Source: Symsagittifera roscoffensis
Taxonomy: Eukaryota; Xenacoelomorpha; Acoela; Convolutidae
Assembly: GCF_963678635.1 (NCBI RefSeq)
Contig: NC_087065.1
Location: 54,588,397-54,652,396, forward strand
Reading direction: 5' to 3'
Length of the DNA stretch: 64,000 nt
The stretch's first letter is position 1, and each line of letters opens with the position of its first letter. The notes beneath the pieces are model-generated. The model worked only from the letters and a program-made list of their open reading frames with translations. It was not told the origin of the DNA and made no database searches. The position numbers were made by a program, and so were the translations under genes. Positions 41,127 to 52,265 of the stretch are shown in pieces.

Positions 41127-41657
41127 CTTACCTTGACTGTCAGTTCGCGCGACCTGTATTCTTGTTTTCTGTTGATCCTTTATTTGAGTCGGTTGATGTG
41201 GAGGGCCTCAAGCGTTAAAAGTCTGACAGGGTCGTTAGATCGATCAATGATCTTTGCCACCAAGTTTTCTGTGTTGCCAACGCCTTGTGTCATGTGTTCA
41301 TCCACTGGAGTAGCGATCCGCGAATGTTAAGGCGTGTGGCGAGGTGTCGGGTTGTCTGCCCAACATAGCTGGCACTACAGCCAGGACAAGTGATATGATA
41401 CACCACACTACTACAGAGATGATTCGGGATCTTGGATTTTAGAGAGGGGACAGCAGTTTTCAGTTTCTGGGTCGTGAAAATAACAGGGACACTAGTGATA
41501 TTGTTCAAACGTCTTCTAAACGTGTCACTCACAGTGCCTCTGTATTGCAAAGTGAAAATTGTTGACAGGCCTTTGTCTTTCTTCTGCCTGTCCGTGATGA
41601 TGATTTTTCGCCCCAGAAGTTTATCAATTGTTTCTCTGACGATGGGTTCGTAGAATT
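41127..41657 (-). pseudogene. Penelope-like GIY-YIG remnant, duplication copy 2
   Basis: Copy of 18,260-18,790 with the same CPGCSASYVGQTTRHLATRL segment and the same breaks, so the damage predates the duplication. Confidence 0.75.
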
Positions 41658-41721
41658 AGGGTGGATACTGGTTTGCTTCCCATATCTTCTTTGCCTTTTG
41701 AATACCACTATGGAAATTGTT

Positions 41722-42616
41722 TGTAACAGTCGCCTACTTCAGTCACATATGAGGCTTAAGAAAAATAGGCCCTATAACCATTGGCTCAAGAGTCAGGGAC
41801 ACTATCTCTTGTGTTTTTCTACCTCAAGAACGGTCGGAGCCAATTCGGTTCGCTTGCGACATGAGACTAGAACCCGTTACAGCTTAAAGGCTACTACCAG
41901 AATATCCCCCCACTCTAGAAAATAAGAACGTTCCCATACTTAGGTCTCAAGATACCCAAAATACATGAACGCCGTTAAAAACAGGGTCAGAACATTCCGT
42001 TAAGTTACTTTTTATTGGACAGTGAAACTTTGATCCATTTCAGATGGATCAACTTAAAACTCGCCTTATCTCAACATAACAATCATAAAACACACTCGAG
42101 AAATTTAAATTAGGGACTCACATGTTGATGCACTCGAGTACAAGGAGTAATTAAACTGGTAAGCAACTCAAGAATTAGATAATATAACTAGATAAGTTTA
42201 ATACTGGTCAGTTTTGGTAAATGAAGTAAATTCTGGCTCTAGAATTGGAGTTTTTGTATGAACCATTGGGACACTCAAGCTGTCTACCTTTCCATTGAAG
42301 GTTCACTCTAGTTTGTTCCGAATAGTTGTTCTCTCTTCTTTTTATTATCTCTCTTCCTATTCCGGGATAAGACAGCTCTACTCGTGTCCTATTTTATATC
42401 TGGAAATTGCGAATAGCAATTTCCTGCTGTTTTTCTTGAGTATTTTCCCGCAATTGTCAACTCGGATGTTCTGATTTTTCACTTCTTGTTTTCAGTTGGT
42501 ACGAGAAAATTGAGCATGACAGGCTCCATTCGAAATTTTTAAAATTAAAACTTCACTCCAAAATTACGTATTTTGTGTCTCCCAATACAAACTTCCAGAC
42601 ATGACCGACTGGCACA
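41722..42616 (-). repeat. Element 2 left (3') LTR, 895 bp
   Basis: TGTAACAG...GGCACA; TG/CA ends. It matches 63,406-64,000 from its first base, with sequence to the left of both copies unrelated, which fixes the boundary. The right end is set by comparison with 16,652-17,479, where the match also ends at CACA. Confidence 0.85.
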
Positions 42617-42630
42617 TACTCCCCGGACTC
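42617..42630 (-). promoter_or_regulatory. Candidate polypurine tract of element 2
   Basis: On the minus strand AGTCCGGGGAGTA ends exactly where the 3' LTR (TGTGCC...) begins. It is purine-rich and in the position of the plus-strand primer. The same TCCGGGGAG core recurs in the pol region of both elements. Confidence 0.5.
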
Positions 42631-43044
42631 AAGATCGATGTCCTCATCGCGTGCTGTCTTTGTCAGTGAATCCCCAGAAGCCCGAGTGTCACTCAAGATA
42701 CAGTGCCAGTGGTCATTTACAGAAGTTTGCAACAGACTTAAGTTTATCTACCTTCCAAAATTCACGACCACATAAAATTTTCATATTATCGCTAAACAGC
42801 AATCAAAATCTGCACACACCTGCACCTTATGAATTCCCGCTTTTTAGGCTGGTGATTTAAAATTTCTTTTATCCTATTCAATCAGGAAATTGTCATGCAG
42901 CATTTTGATTTATATAATAGATCTAGCATATTAATAACAATATCTTATTTGTTAAAATTTCTTTTTCGTGAACCCAGATTTCATCCGAGTTCACCCTCGA
43001 GCCCCCTCCCTCTCAAGACTCAAGACTCCTTTTGAGCCACTGGC
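42631..43044 (-). other. 3' non-coding region of element 2
   Basis: Between the last stop at 43,045 and the polypurine tract; AT-rich, nothing coding seen. Confidence 0.6.
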
Positions 43045-44973
43045 TCACCTTGTGTTCTTCGCCCTCGAGGTACCCGATCCAGATACTTTTGACACTGTGA
43101 TCTGTTCCAATAGTGCTTCTTCGTCATCGGAGCTGATCACAATCTCCTCCCAAGCCTTCAGCTGTTCATAGGATCGCATCCACTCCCTTTGCTCTTGCAA
43201 TCTCTTCGCTTGATTCGGTAAGCTCTTCACCTTCGACTCCCGGTTCAAACAGAAGGAATTGTGAAGACTCAGGCTTACATTCTTCGCCAGGTCCTCCCCC
43301 AGTATTGACTGCCTCGCTCTAGTGTTGTCTCTGAATACTCTACCCACTCTTTTCCACCCCGTCGTGATCGCATTTCGATGGGTCAGCAGAGGTCTCTTGA
43401 AGGCATCTGGTCCTATCTCGGCCTGGAATTGTCGATATTCCTTTTGATGTTTCCTCATGTGATCCTTCGTCGCTACATATAACCAGGATGTTAACGTCGC
43501 GCGAAACCAAGGAAAGAATCTCAAGCGGCTCCACACGTGTCTGACTTCCATTGGTATGGCGAACACCTTGCATGCTGTCTCGAACAACTCAAGTCTCCTG
43601 CTGTAATCTATCGCGTGAATCGACTCTGCTGTTGGCGTCTTCGATTCTCGATACTTTGCTATATTTTCTTCCATCCATCGTAGAGCCAGCATTGTGCTTA
43701 CCACCAAGATGGTCACTTTTTGTTGGTGCTCGGGTAATCCCAACGACCTGATTTCTTCTATATCCCAGATCAGGCAGAGATTGACTTGGTCTGGGTACCA
43801 CACTGTCTGCGCCAGACAGTGGCATGGACAACCCCCGTGTGTGAGGTCGATGCTCCTAAGATTGCGTTCTCCCGAGGCTTCCAGGAGAGGCTCAAGTTCC
43901 ATCATCTTCTCGTGTATCACGTCGACTTCTCCCAAGTTTGGGGCACCTACCATGGGTTTCCCAATCACGTTTTGTCTCTCGAGGTCACTTGTATTTTCGC
44001 TCTCCAAGCCTAGAAGTTCTTCACCCCAGATTTCACTCAAGTCATCCCTTTGTTTCTTAGGCACTGTTCCTCGGACCTTCCTCAACAGCTTGTGTGAATG
44101 ATGTGACATCCGAGCTAGTCTTGCACATTTGGGCACTGAGAAGGCTTTGTCTATCAATACCCTCTGGCTGGACACTTCTACCATCGCCATGTGTAATGGA
44201 TAGTGGCTGCCACATAGGTTGGCCATCACTGACCCCACTAGGGACTTCGCATTTAGAGGCAGTCCATAGGCTTCGCTCATAGGAAATCCCATCTCCGCTT
44301 CGAGTCCAACCTTCCAACTCTTGATGTGTTTCTGGGTCACTTGCAACACTCCGGGCCTTGACTCCACGCTCAACGCAGTCACCAAGTGGTGTTCTGACTC
44401 TAGCCTCTCCAGTGACTGGAGACTACACATTCTTGAAAAGAATCCCAGAGCTGTTGCTAGGTTCACAGTGGTACTCGCGTAACACTCAGCCACTATCTGT
44501 ATCTCACTTTTCTCCCTTTCGGTGATATCTTCAAACCAGGTGACTAGGTCTTCTTTCTGGAAAGACTGTATCCTGACGCACGATCGTCCATCACAGGTGT
44601 GCTCGCCATTCCCACACGTCGAGTCAAGACAACTGCCCGGCTCCATCTTCTTTACCGACCCTGTTCCACTCGTCATTTCATTTGACTCCTTCATATGAGG
44701 CAGGATCAGTCTATGTACTATACTCAAGGTCGCTAAATCTTCATCCTCTGTCGGCGCCAATCTCACTCGCTCAGTGACTTCCTCGATCAGGCTCGCATGG
44801 GGATGTGGACACCAGGAGGGCTTGAGCAGTTTCCACACCACTCCCAGATTCGTGGTCAACATGCCGTTCCCGTTACCCATTTTTAGTTCTACTCTTTTAC
44901 TTGAGCGTGGCACACTTGTTACTTCCGGTGTTCTCTCGAGAATAAAACCTAGACTAGGTCTCTCTCTTTCCAC
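43045..44973 (-). pseudogene. Block 2 C-terminal region, unknown (element 2)
   Basis: 642 open codons to the stop at 43,045. Not recognised. A Cys cluster CLDSTCGNGEHTCDGRSC at about residue 112-130 and a CPCHC later suggest metal binding or disulfides. An HAIDYSRRLELFETACKVF helix-rich part follows, then a basic segment, and an acidic SSDDEEALLEQ tail. No membrane helix, so not a typical Env. The start is a GTG; the same frame continues upstream past TAG 44,983-44,985 into the next stretch, so this is the end of a longer protein. Confidence 0.6.
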
Positions 44974-44982
44974 AGGGTCTAT

Positions 44983-46080
44983 CTACATTATCATCTCTGT
45001 CCAGAACTTCAGCAGCTCCGCCACCTCATAGTTTCTATGGGCACCTCCAGCTTCTAAGTCTAAGAAAGGGTTGTATGCCATCCCCATCACTCCAGACACA
45101 TACTGATACTCTCCCTTCTTGTTGGGTTTCAAGTACTCTCCTGAAGAAGCCAAGTTACGGTGAACGTCGTGTTTCTCTTCGAACTTCTTGTTGTAGAATC
45201 TCCGTATCTCATCTAACTTCCTGTGGCTCTCTAGAGATTGCCTAGAACCATCCTCCTTTTCTATCCCAGTAATCTGGTACACATTCAAGATGACTGTGGA
45301 GACTCTCCTTTCCAGCGTCTTGCTTCCAATTGCTCTCTGGTGACATGCTAGGATGGTACTGTCAGTCATCATCGACATTGTCCATCTCAAGAAACAGGTA
45401 GCATCTTTCCTCCTTGTCAGACTCAAGCCTGAGTTGTCCCTAGCAACGTGCTGCATCAGCATTTGATATACCTCTAGATTCTTGCTTCCCAACTTCAACT
45501 TGTCGTACGAAGTCAGTGTCTCTAACTCTATCCTCAACAGGCTCCACGCAAACATCAGTTGTCCTGCGGTCCTAATAAAGGGATTCGCCATCAACGGCGA
45601 TGCCGATGAGGATGTTCTCATCGCTTCTTCAAAATGATCCTTTAACAAGTTCTGCCAAGTTCTCTTCAGTTGGCTCCCCAATTCCAATTTATTGATACCA
45701 GCCTTCTGCTGGGTAGCCCAGTTGCGTCGTTTGCGTGACACTCCACTGTTGAGCTTCTTCAGGCAGTCTTCTAATTCCTGCAATGTTTCCAGGGCCACCC
45801 ACCACGGTCGGGCGGTGTTCCTCGTTTTATTTTTCTCAAGAGGATCGCTAGTCACTTGCTTCCCGGTAGCCTGGTGTTCATTTGAGACCCATTCTTTGCC
45901 GACGTCCACTTCCCAGGTCTGCCCGCTCGTCGAACCTCGCTTCATTTTTATCCTCTGAGGCTTGAAGTCTTCTTCCTTTGTTGAGCTGGTGGAGATCTCC
46001 ATCTCCTTTTCTACGTCGAGCAGTTTCCTCGGCTCGTAGCTACTCTTGTAGGCTGCTGTCTTCCATCGTGCCAGAACCAT
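44983..46080 (-). pseudogene. Block 2 unknown region, middle part (element 2)
   Basis: 365 codons between a frameshift near 46,080 and the TAG at 44,983-44,985. Lys/Glu-rich start with a basic patch (KPQRIKMKRG), then an alpha-helical domain (LQELEDCLKKLNSGVSRKRR, LLKDHFEEAMRTSS, LMFAWSLLRIELETL). Not recognised. Sits between the 912-codon and 642-codon stretches of the same block. Confidence 0.55.
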
Positions 46081-48749
46081 GGGGCCGTCTCTCTCAAGTT
46101 TTTCTCCGAGACCGCATCCGCTGAAGGACTGCCCAATCCCTCCCCGTCTCTCTTCCTCTTGCGAGACCTCACGTCTTTACTCGGGGGCGTTGTCGTTATC
46201 ATCACTGATTCGACTTCCTTGTCTCCGTCCAACCCTTCCAACTCTTGCCTCCCCCCTGCTCGAGCCTTAAGGATATTAGTACTTTTAATTATATTACTAG
46301 TTCCGATCTTATCCCCCCTTACATGTTCAATTATTTTATCGTCAGTTTTTTGTTTCGGAGTAGAGCTGTCTTTACATTTGTCTTCTCTGGTCTTTCGTGG
46401 TGCCTTCCTCAACTCGACCATCTTGCTCAGCAGCTCTCCTCTAGCTTTCTCCTCCAGACCTGTCCCCATCAGGATAGGTTCTCCGAACTTCACCACCGTG
46501 TCCCACAGCTCCTCCTTAAAATCGTCCAATGTGGTGTCGTCGTCCACTTCTCGATTAAAATCGCTCAAGAATCTTCGCCAAGCATCCGCATCCAGAGTGC
46601 CTAGGAAGGCATCCTTGTTTCCCTCGAAGGTGTTCTTCTCCCTTTTCTCCGCACTCAGGAAGATCATTCCCATGTTGGGATTCTCACTCGTCAGTGGCAA
46701 CTCTAGGTTCTTGCGGGGAGATGAGGTCAAAGGTGGCGTGGGGGTGTCTGCCCAATTTTCTCCACTCAGATCTTTCAACAGTTCTTGCGTGGTGAACTCT
46801 TCCTCCGATGGCTTCTGCTCCGGTGTATTTCCCACCTCCATATCCTCTCCTGCCTCACTGAGAGTCTCATCCATGCTTTCTTCCCCCGATTCTGCTTCTC
46901 TTCTCTCAAGAATCCTTCTGAATCGATCTTCTACGGGACCACTCCTTTTATCCCCAGGGGTGCCCACTGATAGGGGTGATGGTGTAGCTGGACCCGTTTC
47001 CTTATACTCTGTCAGAGCCACATGCAATGGGCCTGCTGCATCCAGCTCCTTTCCCTCCTGTCTCCTTTCCACCTGCTCTAGTCCATAAGGTGCCCGGTAT
47101 TTCCTTGTGGCAAACAGCATATCGTCTGCTTTCAGTGCGATATGCCCTTCATTCACTATCATCCTGCCATCGTCCCACACCGGCAACTTGTTCTCTAGAC
47201 CTGCCCGCTCAAGTGTTCTCAAGGCATCTCGTACCTCGAACTTCGGGGGCATCGACCCTCTCATTTTCTTGGCTTGAGTTGTCCATGAATTTATTTTCGT
47301 ATCGCTGGTATGAAAATAGATCGCTGCAGAGTAGCCGATGAAGAGAGAATCCCAGCCGTCGATGAACTCCTTCTGCTGTTCTTCAGTTGCTGCTCTCGCG
47401 AAAAGGGACGGGACCACCAGGGGGCTGTTCATCCCCAGGGTCATTCTCCTCACTGTTGGAAATTCTGGAATGCTTGCTGGCAGGACTTCCTTCTCCAATA
47501 TCGCCTCTAGCTCCCTTTTCACCAGCTCGAAGCTTTTCTTCCACGCGGGAATTCTCAAGATCTCTTGTCCATCTGCTGTCAGGGGATTTAGGTTCCAGAA
47601 CTTGGGATAGGTTTCGATAGGGCCTTCGCGCTTGCCTCCCATCCTGCCCTGCAGTTGTCCTCGAAAACTGTACACCACCAACTCCGGATCCTTCACCTTT
47701 CCGAAGAGCACCGTGTTGCTCATTTGTGCCCTCAGCACCTCTTGCTGACACCAATTGAGTGTCGTCCCATCTAGTACGCTTATGAGGCTCACGTGGGTTA
47801 CTGAGTGTCGATAAGCTTTCACCAGAGGATCTGGAAACGCAAACGTGACGGCTGGTCCATAGATACAGGTTACGACCTCCCCTAGCCCCCGGATCATCCC
47901 CATGGGGTCTGATCTCATGGCCAGGCATAGGTCCGTCAATAGAGGCATGCCCCCATTCACTTTCCTCCACTCCTCTCTTGTCTTAGGGCTCTTTTCTTCA
48001 CCAGTCAGCTGCCGGTTCTGCATCAGTAGGTAATGTATCAGCAGCGTCTTTAGCCCGGCAGCACACTTATACGAGTAGGTGTCAATAATCGAGTGTGTTT
48101 TTCCCATCGACAGAGGCTCTCCGTATTTCATCAGTCGGTGAAATGACACCAGTTCCCCATGGGTTAGAAGCACCAATGTCAAGTATCCGTCTATCCGGAG
48201 GGTGTCCACGCCCCGACTGAACATGTATGCTGGGCCCATATTAAACAGGTACCTTGGGTAAACCAGGTACAGTGCCAGCAACAGACTGATGGGCATATTC
48301 AATACTTCCTGTATGAAGGCTTTAAAGATGGTCATTTTCGCGCTATATACTTCGGCCAGGAACTCCTTTCCCCAACAAGGACTCAAGAATTCAAGAATCT
48401 CGTGATCCCTCCTCGTCCTCAGCTCACCCCTTGCGTGCTCCCTCCAGAATCCTCCAATCGTGACTTCGTTGGCTGCTGTGACGAACCTGCCAACGGTCAT
48501 TTCCCTTTTCTCGGCCACTCCCAGCTGCTCCTCAAGAAAATTCCAGATCTGCTTCACCAGAAGCGGAGCATCTTCTCTCGTCTTCTCCGTGGCGTTCTCC
48601 AGCCTTGGTGTCAGGAAGGGCCACCTGCCTCCCTCTTGTGTCAGTCGATACACCATCGACTCCAGCTGCTTCTCCGATGCGGCCACGTTCTTCCTCTTGT
48701 TGCTCGGCCCTCTAGATTTACTGGTGGAGCTTGTGTTGGTCACCTCCAC
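46011..48749 (-). pseudogene. Block 2 large unknown region, 912 codons (element 2)
   Basis: Longest open frame of the window apart from shared exons. Residues 1-560 look globular and helical: WNFLEEQLGVAEKREMTVG, FIQEVLNMPISLLLALYLVY, LRIDGYLTLVLLTHGELVSF and later CIYGPAVTFAFPDPLVKAY. Residues 570-900 are acidic, Pro/Ser/Thr/Glu-rich and disordered with basic patches (RSRKRKRDGE, a possible nuclear signal). The frame runs back through a TGA at 48,753-48,755 into the second SGNH-like domain. The decayed counterpart exists at the left edge of the window. Hydrophobic parts are helical but do not look like true membrane anchors. Function unknown. Confidence 0.6.
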
Positions 48750-48752
48750 GTT

Positions 48753-49529
48753 TCAAAACCACAGACTGGCCGTCAGGTGAGTCACCACTGGGTGATCGTC
48801 CCCTATAATCGGACTGAGCTTGAGTTGCCTAGCGAAGTTAGATATCTCCAGCAAGAGGACCTCATCCAATACGATGAGGATGTCGGCCACCTCGTGAAAG
48901 CCCCTCAACGCGTGGGACACATCCGCCCATGCCGCCGCGAGTTCTGACCTGCGAAGTCTCAAGTTCGTAGGTTCCAGTTCCCGATTGGGAGCTGCCATCA
49001 GAATACGCCATCCATTCCCTTCTGCTATCAAGATCAAGATCGCATACACAAATTGCAGAGCGGGAGGCATGCTCGCGTACCCGGGGGACGTCGTGAACGC
49101 CACTTTTGTCTTGGAGCCAAATCGTGAGGCAACGTTCATTTGTACTTCATTCATGGCTGCAAATAATGTCTGGATGGCTCCCAGATCTTCTTCGGCGTAG
49201 GTTCATCACCCTTGAGCTGCTCAAGAAACCCCGTCGCATGCAAGTGATCGTTCATCCCTGCAAACAGCAGTAGCTCAGGCTCGCAAGGCATCTCTGACTT
49301 CACGACCACCACCAGGGTTAACATCTGGTTTAGCTCCGCTCCTGGCAACGAATATATCAGAGTTTGCGGCCAAAACAATTTGGGAGACGTCCCCTCAAAG
49401 TCCGATCCCGCCACGATGACCACCCTCGCTGCGGCTGGGTCTGCCCTGTCATAAACAGCTAAGGTTTTGGCCAGCTGCGTATTCCCGCAGGATTTCCCGT
49501 ATCTGGGGTCGTTGGCTAGTTTCGTACCT
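48753..49529 (-). pseudogene. Second SGNH-like domain (element 2)
   Basis: Two open parts, 49,151-49,423 and 48,753-49,154, joined by a one-base frameshift near 49,185. Motifs match element 1 (265-1539): VIVAGSDFEG, LLFAGMNDHLHATGFL, SPGYASMP, LQFVYAI and LIVLDEVLLLEISNFARQLKL. GSD and GMND resemble SGNH blocks I and III. No DxxH block V is obvious. Upstream residues TKLANDPRYG extend the domain to about 49,530, in a frame different from the preceding ORF. A stop (TGA 48,753-48,755) separates it from the 912-codon stretch. Confidence 0.6.
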
Positions 49530-51353
49530 TCATACGCGGCGTCTGGTAATCTTTCTCGGTTCCATCAGCTTGTCCACCACCCTCAACTGTGCTGGAGTGG
49601 CCACCCTAATCCTGGCAATACTGGTTCGGTGTTTGGGAGGCTCCACCACGAATCCCGGACTCCCTAATGACTTGAGAGGTCTATAATTAATAGGTCCCAT
49701 CACCGATTTTGTGGGAATCCCAGTGAGATCCGCCGTCTCCATCATTTTGGCTCTCGAGAAGTGTGTCTCGTGAGCCTTCAGCCAGTCCACGCACTGGAGT
49801 CTACCCAAGTCTTCGTGCGACACCTGCTCAAGACCCAAAGCTTTCGCTAACTCTAGCCTGCATTCCAGGTCTTCCAAGTCCAGCTCCTTGACCTTCTCCA
49901 CATATTTCGACCTGCTGGTCTCCGCTGGTCTCTCCGGCTTCTTCTTCTCCGCCACCACCACCGAGGATATTATCGATCCCTGGGGAATTGATGCCATTGC
50001 ACCCAAGCGACTGGACAAAGCCCTCGAGTTGAAGAAGAGTGGATTTGGGGGTGGTCCGAATGTGACCTGTGCCGTCTCTAGCAACTCTGCCTCCAATGCG
50101 CTTATGTGCCTTTGGAAGACGTCGTCCGACCACTCCACCCCTCTGGGCCTATCAAAGTGAATCCCATCCGAGGATGCATCGTCAGGGAAAGCGGATAGCT
50201 CCATTTGCTCGGCCACGTCCAACAACCCAACGGGGAGTACACTTCTTCGGTTTATCTGCCTGATTATTTCGTTCAGGTTTCGCACTTTTGTGTTCATTTC
50301 CATTGCATGCTGGTCCGCTTTCATGTTGTAAGGGTTGGTGCACACCGTAAGAATAGCCGGATCCATTTGAATCCGCAATTCCTCAAGAATGCAGCTCATC
50401 TTGTCGTGCAGCCTCGCCACCTTCCTTGCTTCCCCCCTGGACACGTCATTCGTCCCGATCATCAGAGTCACCGTGTATACTCTTGCCATACCTAGCATCT
50501 CAAGTGTCGCTAGCATCTGCGGCGTCGCGGCTCCAGCGAAGCTCAAGATCCCCGTTTGCCAATGGGACTGGATCCGGGTCAGCACCCGCAACAAGCTGTC
50601 CCCTATGATCAGGTGGACCGCCCCCTCAGGCACATGTGACTGCGTGTGGTATTCCACCCAAGCTGCGTCATGGAAGCAATCTCTCCTGTCTCTCTGCGCC
50701 GTGCTCCAGTCCATCCGATTGTGCCTGTGGTATCTACCTTCCGTATTCTTTTTGTAACTCGAGATTACCACACTCCTGACAGGTTGCTCCCCCCACGTCG
50801 AGGGTAAGTCCACTCTTGCTGGACTCTCGCGATTCCTTAGTTGTAGCCGCTCGTGCAACTCTTTCAGTCGTGACGAGCTACCACTCACCTGACTACTACC
50901 CGGGGTCGAACTTGGCGTATCTCCAGGCAGCGCGACGTCCATCAACGGGCGTATTACTCGTGTCTCCAGACCACGCAGGGAGGACGCTGATTCAGACGGT
51001 ATCCACACCTCCAACCCTTCGTTCATATGTTCTCGAGCAGCACGATCGAGGTTGAATCGTCCCTTCGACCTAGGAGCTTCATCCACCTCCATACGTGACT
51101 CTGGTCTTGAGCCGGTCACCACCCGCTCTTTGGGCCTAGCCCCTTTCTGCATGTCGAGCTCGCGTTGTCTTTGCTGGATACTTTCAAGCTCTGACTTCAG
51201 CTGCTCGCAATTCGCGGCATTCTCTCGCACCCTTTCTGCCTGTAGCTGTTCAGCTCTCATCGCTTGATCCCTCTCAACTTTTGCCTGATCTCTCGAGCAC
51301 CGCTTGATCCTGGTCGAGGTTCGCCTTGTTCCTCTCCCGCTGAGTCCTCTCAA
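49530..51353 (-). CDS. SGNH/GDSL hydrolase ORF with N-terminal coiled coil (element 2)
   Basis: 607 codons. Residues 20-75 are a Gln/Glu/Arg coiled coil; 80-240 polar linker. The SGNH domain spans about 245-425: block I LIIGDSLL with Ser253, block II Gly274 in FAGAATPQ, block III LMIGTND with Asn302, block V SSDGIHF with Asp396 and His399. All catalytic positions are present, so it could be an active esterase or acyl hydrolase. It is followed by a conserved C-terminal domain (CVDWLKAHETHF...VMGPINYRPL). SGNH esterases are known in ORF1 of CR1-type LINEs and in giant bdelloid Terminons; in an LTR element I know of no standard case. The start is arbitrary: the frame joins 51,274-51,819 by a frameshift. 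Confidence 0.85.
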   Translation of the reverse strand: MRGLSGRGTRRTSTRIKRCSRDQAKVERDQAMRAEQLQAERVRENAANCEQLKSELESIQQRQRELDMQKGARPKERVVTGSRPESRMEVDEAPRSKGRFNLDRAAREHMNEGLEVWIPSESASSLRGLETRVIRPLMDVALPGDTPSSTPGSSQVSGSSSRLKELHERLQLRNRESPARVDLPSTWGEQPVRSVVISSYKKNTEGRYHRHNRMDWSTAQRDRRDCFHDAAWVEYHTQSHVPEGAVHLIIGDSLLRVLTRIQSHWQTGILSFAGAATPQMLATLEMLGMARVYTVTLMIGTNDVSRGEARKVARLHDKMSCILEELRIQMDPAILTVCTNPYNMKADQHAMEMNTKVRNLNEIIRQINRRSVLPVGLLDVAEQMELSAFPDDASSDGIHFDRPRGVEWSDDVFQRHISALEAELLETAQVTFGPPPNPLFFNSRALSSRLGAMASIPQGSIISSVVVAEKKKPERPAETSRSKYVEKVKELDLEDLECRLELAKALGLEQVSHEDLGRLQCVDWLKAHETHFSRAKMMETADLTGIPTKSVMGPINYRPLKSLGSPGFVVEPPKHRTSIARIRVATPAQLRVVDKLMEPRKITRRRV

Positions 51354-51819
51354 GCTCTCTCTTCATGATACTGACGTCCGGATACGCTTCCCCCGTCTGC
51401 TGTGCTCGAGACATCAATGGTGTCTTGCTCGTGCTCTGGCCCGTGGATCTGACTGATGGTCTGACCGGCAGTGGGAATTCCCCTGCACCATACTCAGTAT
51501 CATTACTCAAGCCAGGGTTCCTTGCCAAATCGAACCCCCTTATTGCTCCATCCACGTTCCAAGACAGCCACCTGGTTTGCTCTTGATTAGATATTCCATC
51601 GGTGGTGTAGCCCACCATCAAAACTGCTTCTGTCGCAGACTCCCGGCACTCGCCCTCATCCTCCAACTGGAGGATGGCATTCAACATCACTGCCATTCTC
51701 TCATCCACTTGAGTATAATCCAGGTCCCTTAGACGTCTGTACAATTCGTCAAGTGTGGGTTTTTTCAAAGCCGATGGCATGGACTTCCAGAATCGATCTG
51801 CCATTTCCGTAATTTCCAA
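51274..51819 (-). CDS. Block-2 N-terminal conserved domain (element 2)
   Basis: 181 codons from ATG 51,819. Helical N-terminus (WKSMPSALKKPTLDELYRRL), then EAVLMVGYTTDGI, LSWNVDGAIRGFDLARNPGL and GEFPLPVRP, shared with 3374-3973 of element 1. The C-terminal RELERTQRERNKANLDQDQA begins the coiled coil which carries on in the overlapping frame of the SGNH ORF; the overlap 51,274-51,353 contains the frameshift. Likely the true start of the block-2 protein. Function unknown; multimerisation through the coil is plausible. Confidence 0.65.
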   Translation of the reverse strand: MEITEMADRFWKSMPSALKKPTLDELYRRLRDLDYTQVDERMAVMLNAILQLEDEGECRESATEAVLMVGYTTDGISNQEQTRWLSWNVDGAIRGFDLARNPGLSNDTEYGAGEFPLPVRPSVRSTGQSTSKTPLMSRAQQTGEAYPDVSIMKRELERTQRERNKANLDQDQAVLERSGKS

Positions 51820-52265
51820 GTGATCTTGAGTATTAGCAACTTGAGTTTACCTGAGCAACTTGAGCTTACCTCTTGAGTTTACCTGAGCAACTTGAGTTTA
51901 ATTCTTGAGGTGTCGTTCAACTTGTGTTCTCTTTCTTCAATTGAATACAATTGAGTAGTCAATTTGACTTTACCAAATCAATCTGAAAATAACACCCCAT
52001 TTTTAGACTAACAGGCTGTGTTCCTATTCTAAAAACCCCCCTTCAGTACTATATTTAAAACCCTTTCCTTTCCGTCCTACTAAAAATAGTTCGATTGGAA
52101 ATCTTCTAAAAACATGCAGGTTCATTTTATGTTTTAGCACCATCAATCATTCAAAATGTTAATTGTCATGCCAATCACCTCGAAAATTCTTTACCTGTTT
52201 TGTACCCCCACACCTAACTCGAGATTCTTCCCTCATGCCCAACTCGAGACCCCCGCGTACCCGAC
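51820..52265 (-). other. Spacer between block 1 and block 2 (element 2)
   Basis: Non-coding, 446 bases. Directly before the block-2 ATG, 51,829-51,908 has a short tandem repeat built of ACTTGAGTTTACCTGAGCA. On the minus strand each unit includes AGGTAA, which looks like a splice donor. No clear promoter. Confidence 0.5.

Larger units (their letters stand above)
19628..42494. repeat. 4,547-bp tandem duplication, copy 2, interrupted by the Polinton
   Basis: 19,628-19,721 plus 38,042-42,494 equals copy 1 in length and order; the inserted 18,320 bases are the Polinton and one target-duplication copy. Confidence 0.9.

Noticed and set aside
46159-47088. Plus-strand frame of 309 codons
   Set aside because: Antisense of the 912-codon frame; Ser/Leu-rich composition is the usual antisense artefact of an acidic low-complexity region.
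43045-49423. Envelope glycoprotein in block 2
   Set aside because: No signal peptide, no clear transmembrane anchor and no furin-like site seen; the hydrophobic helices are short and interrupted by charges.
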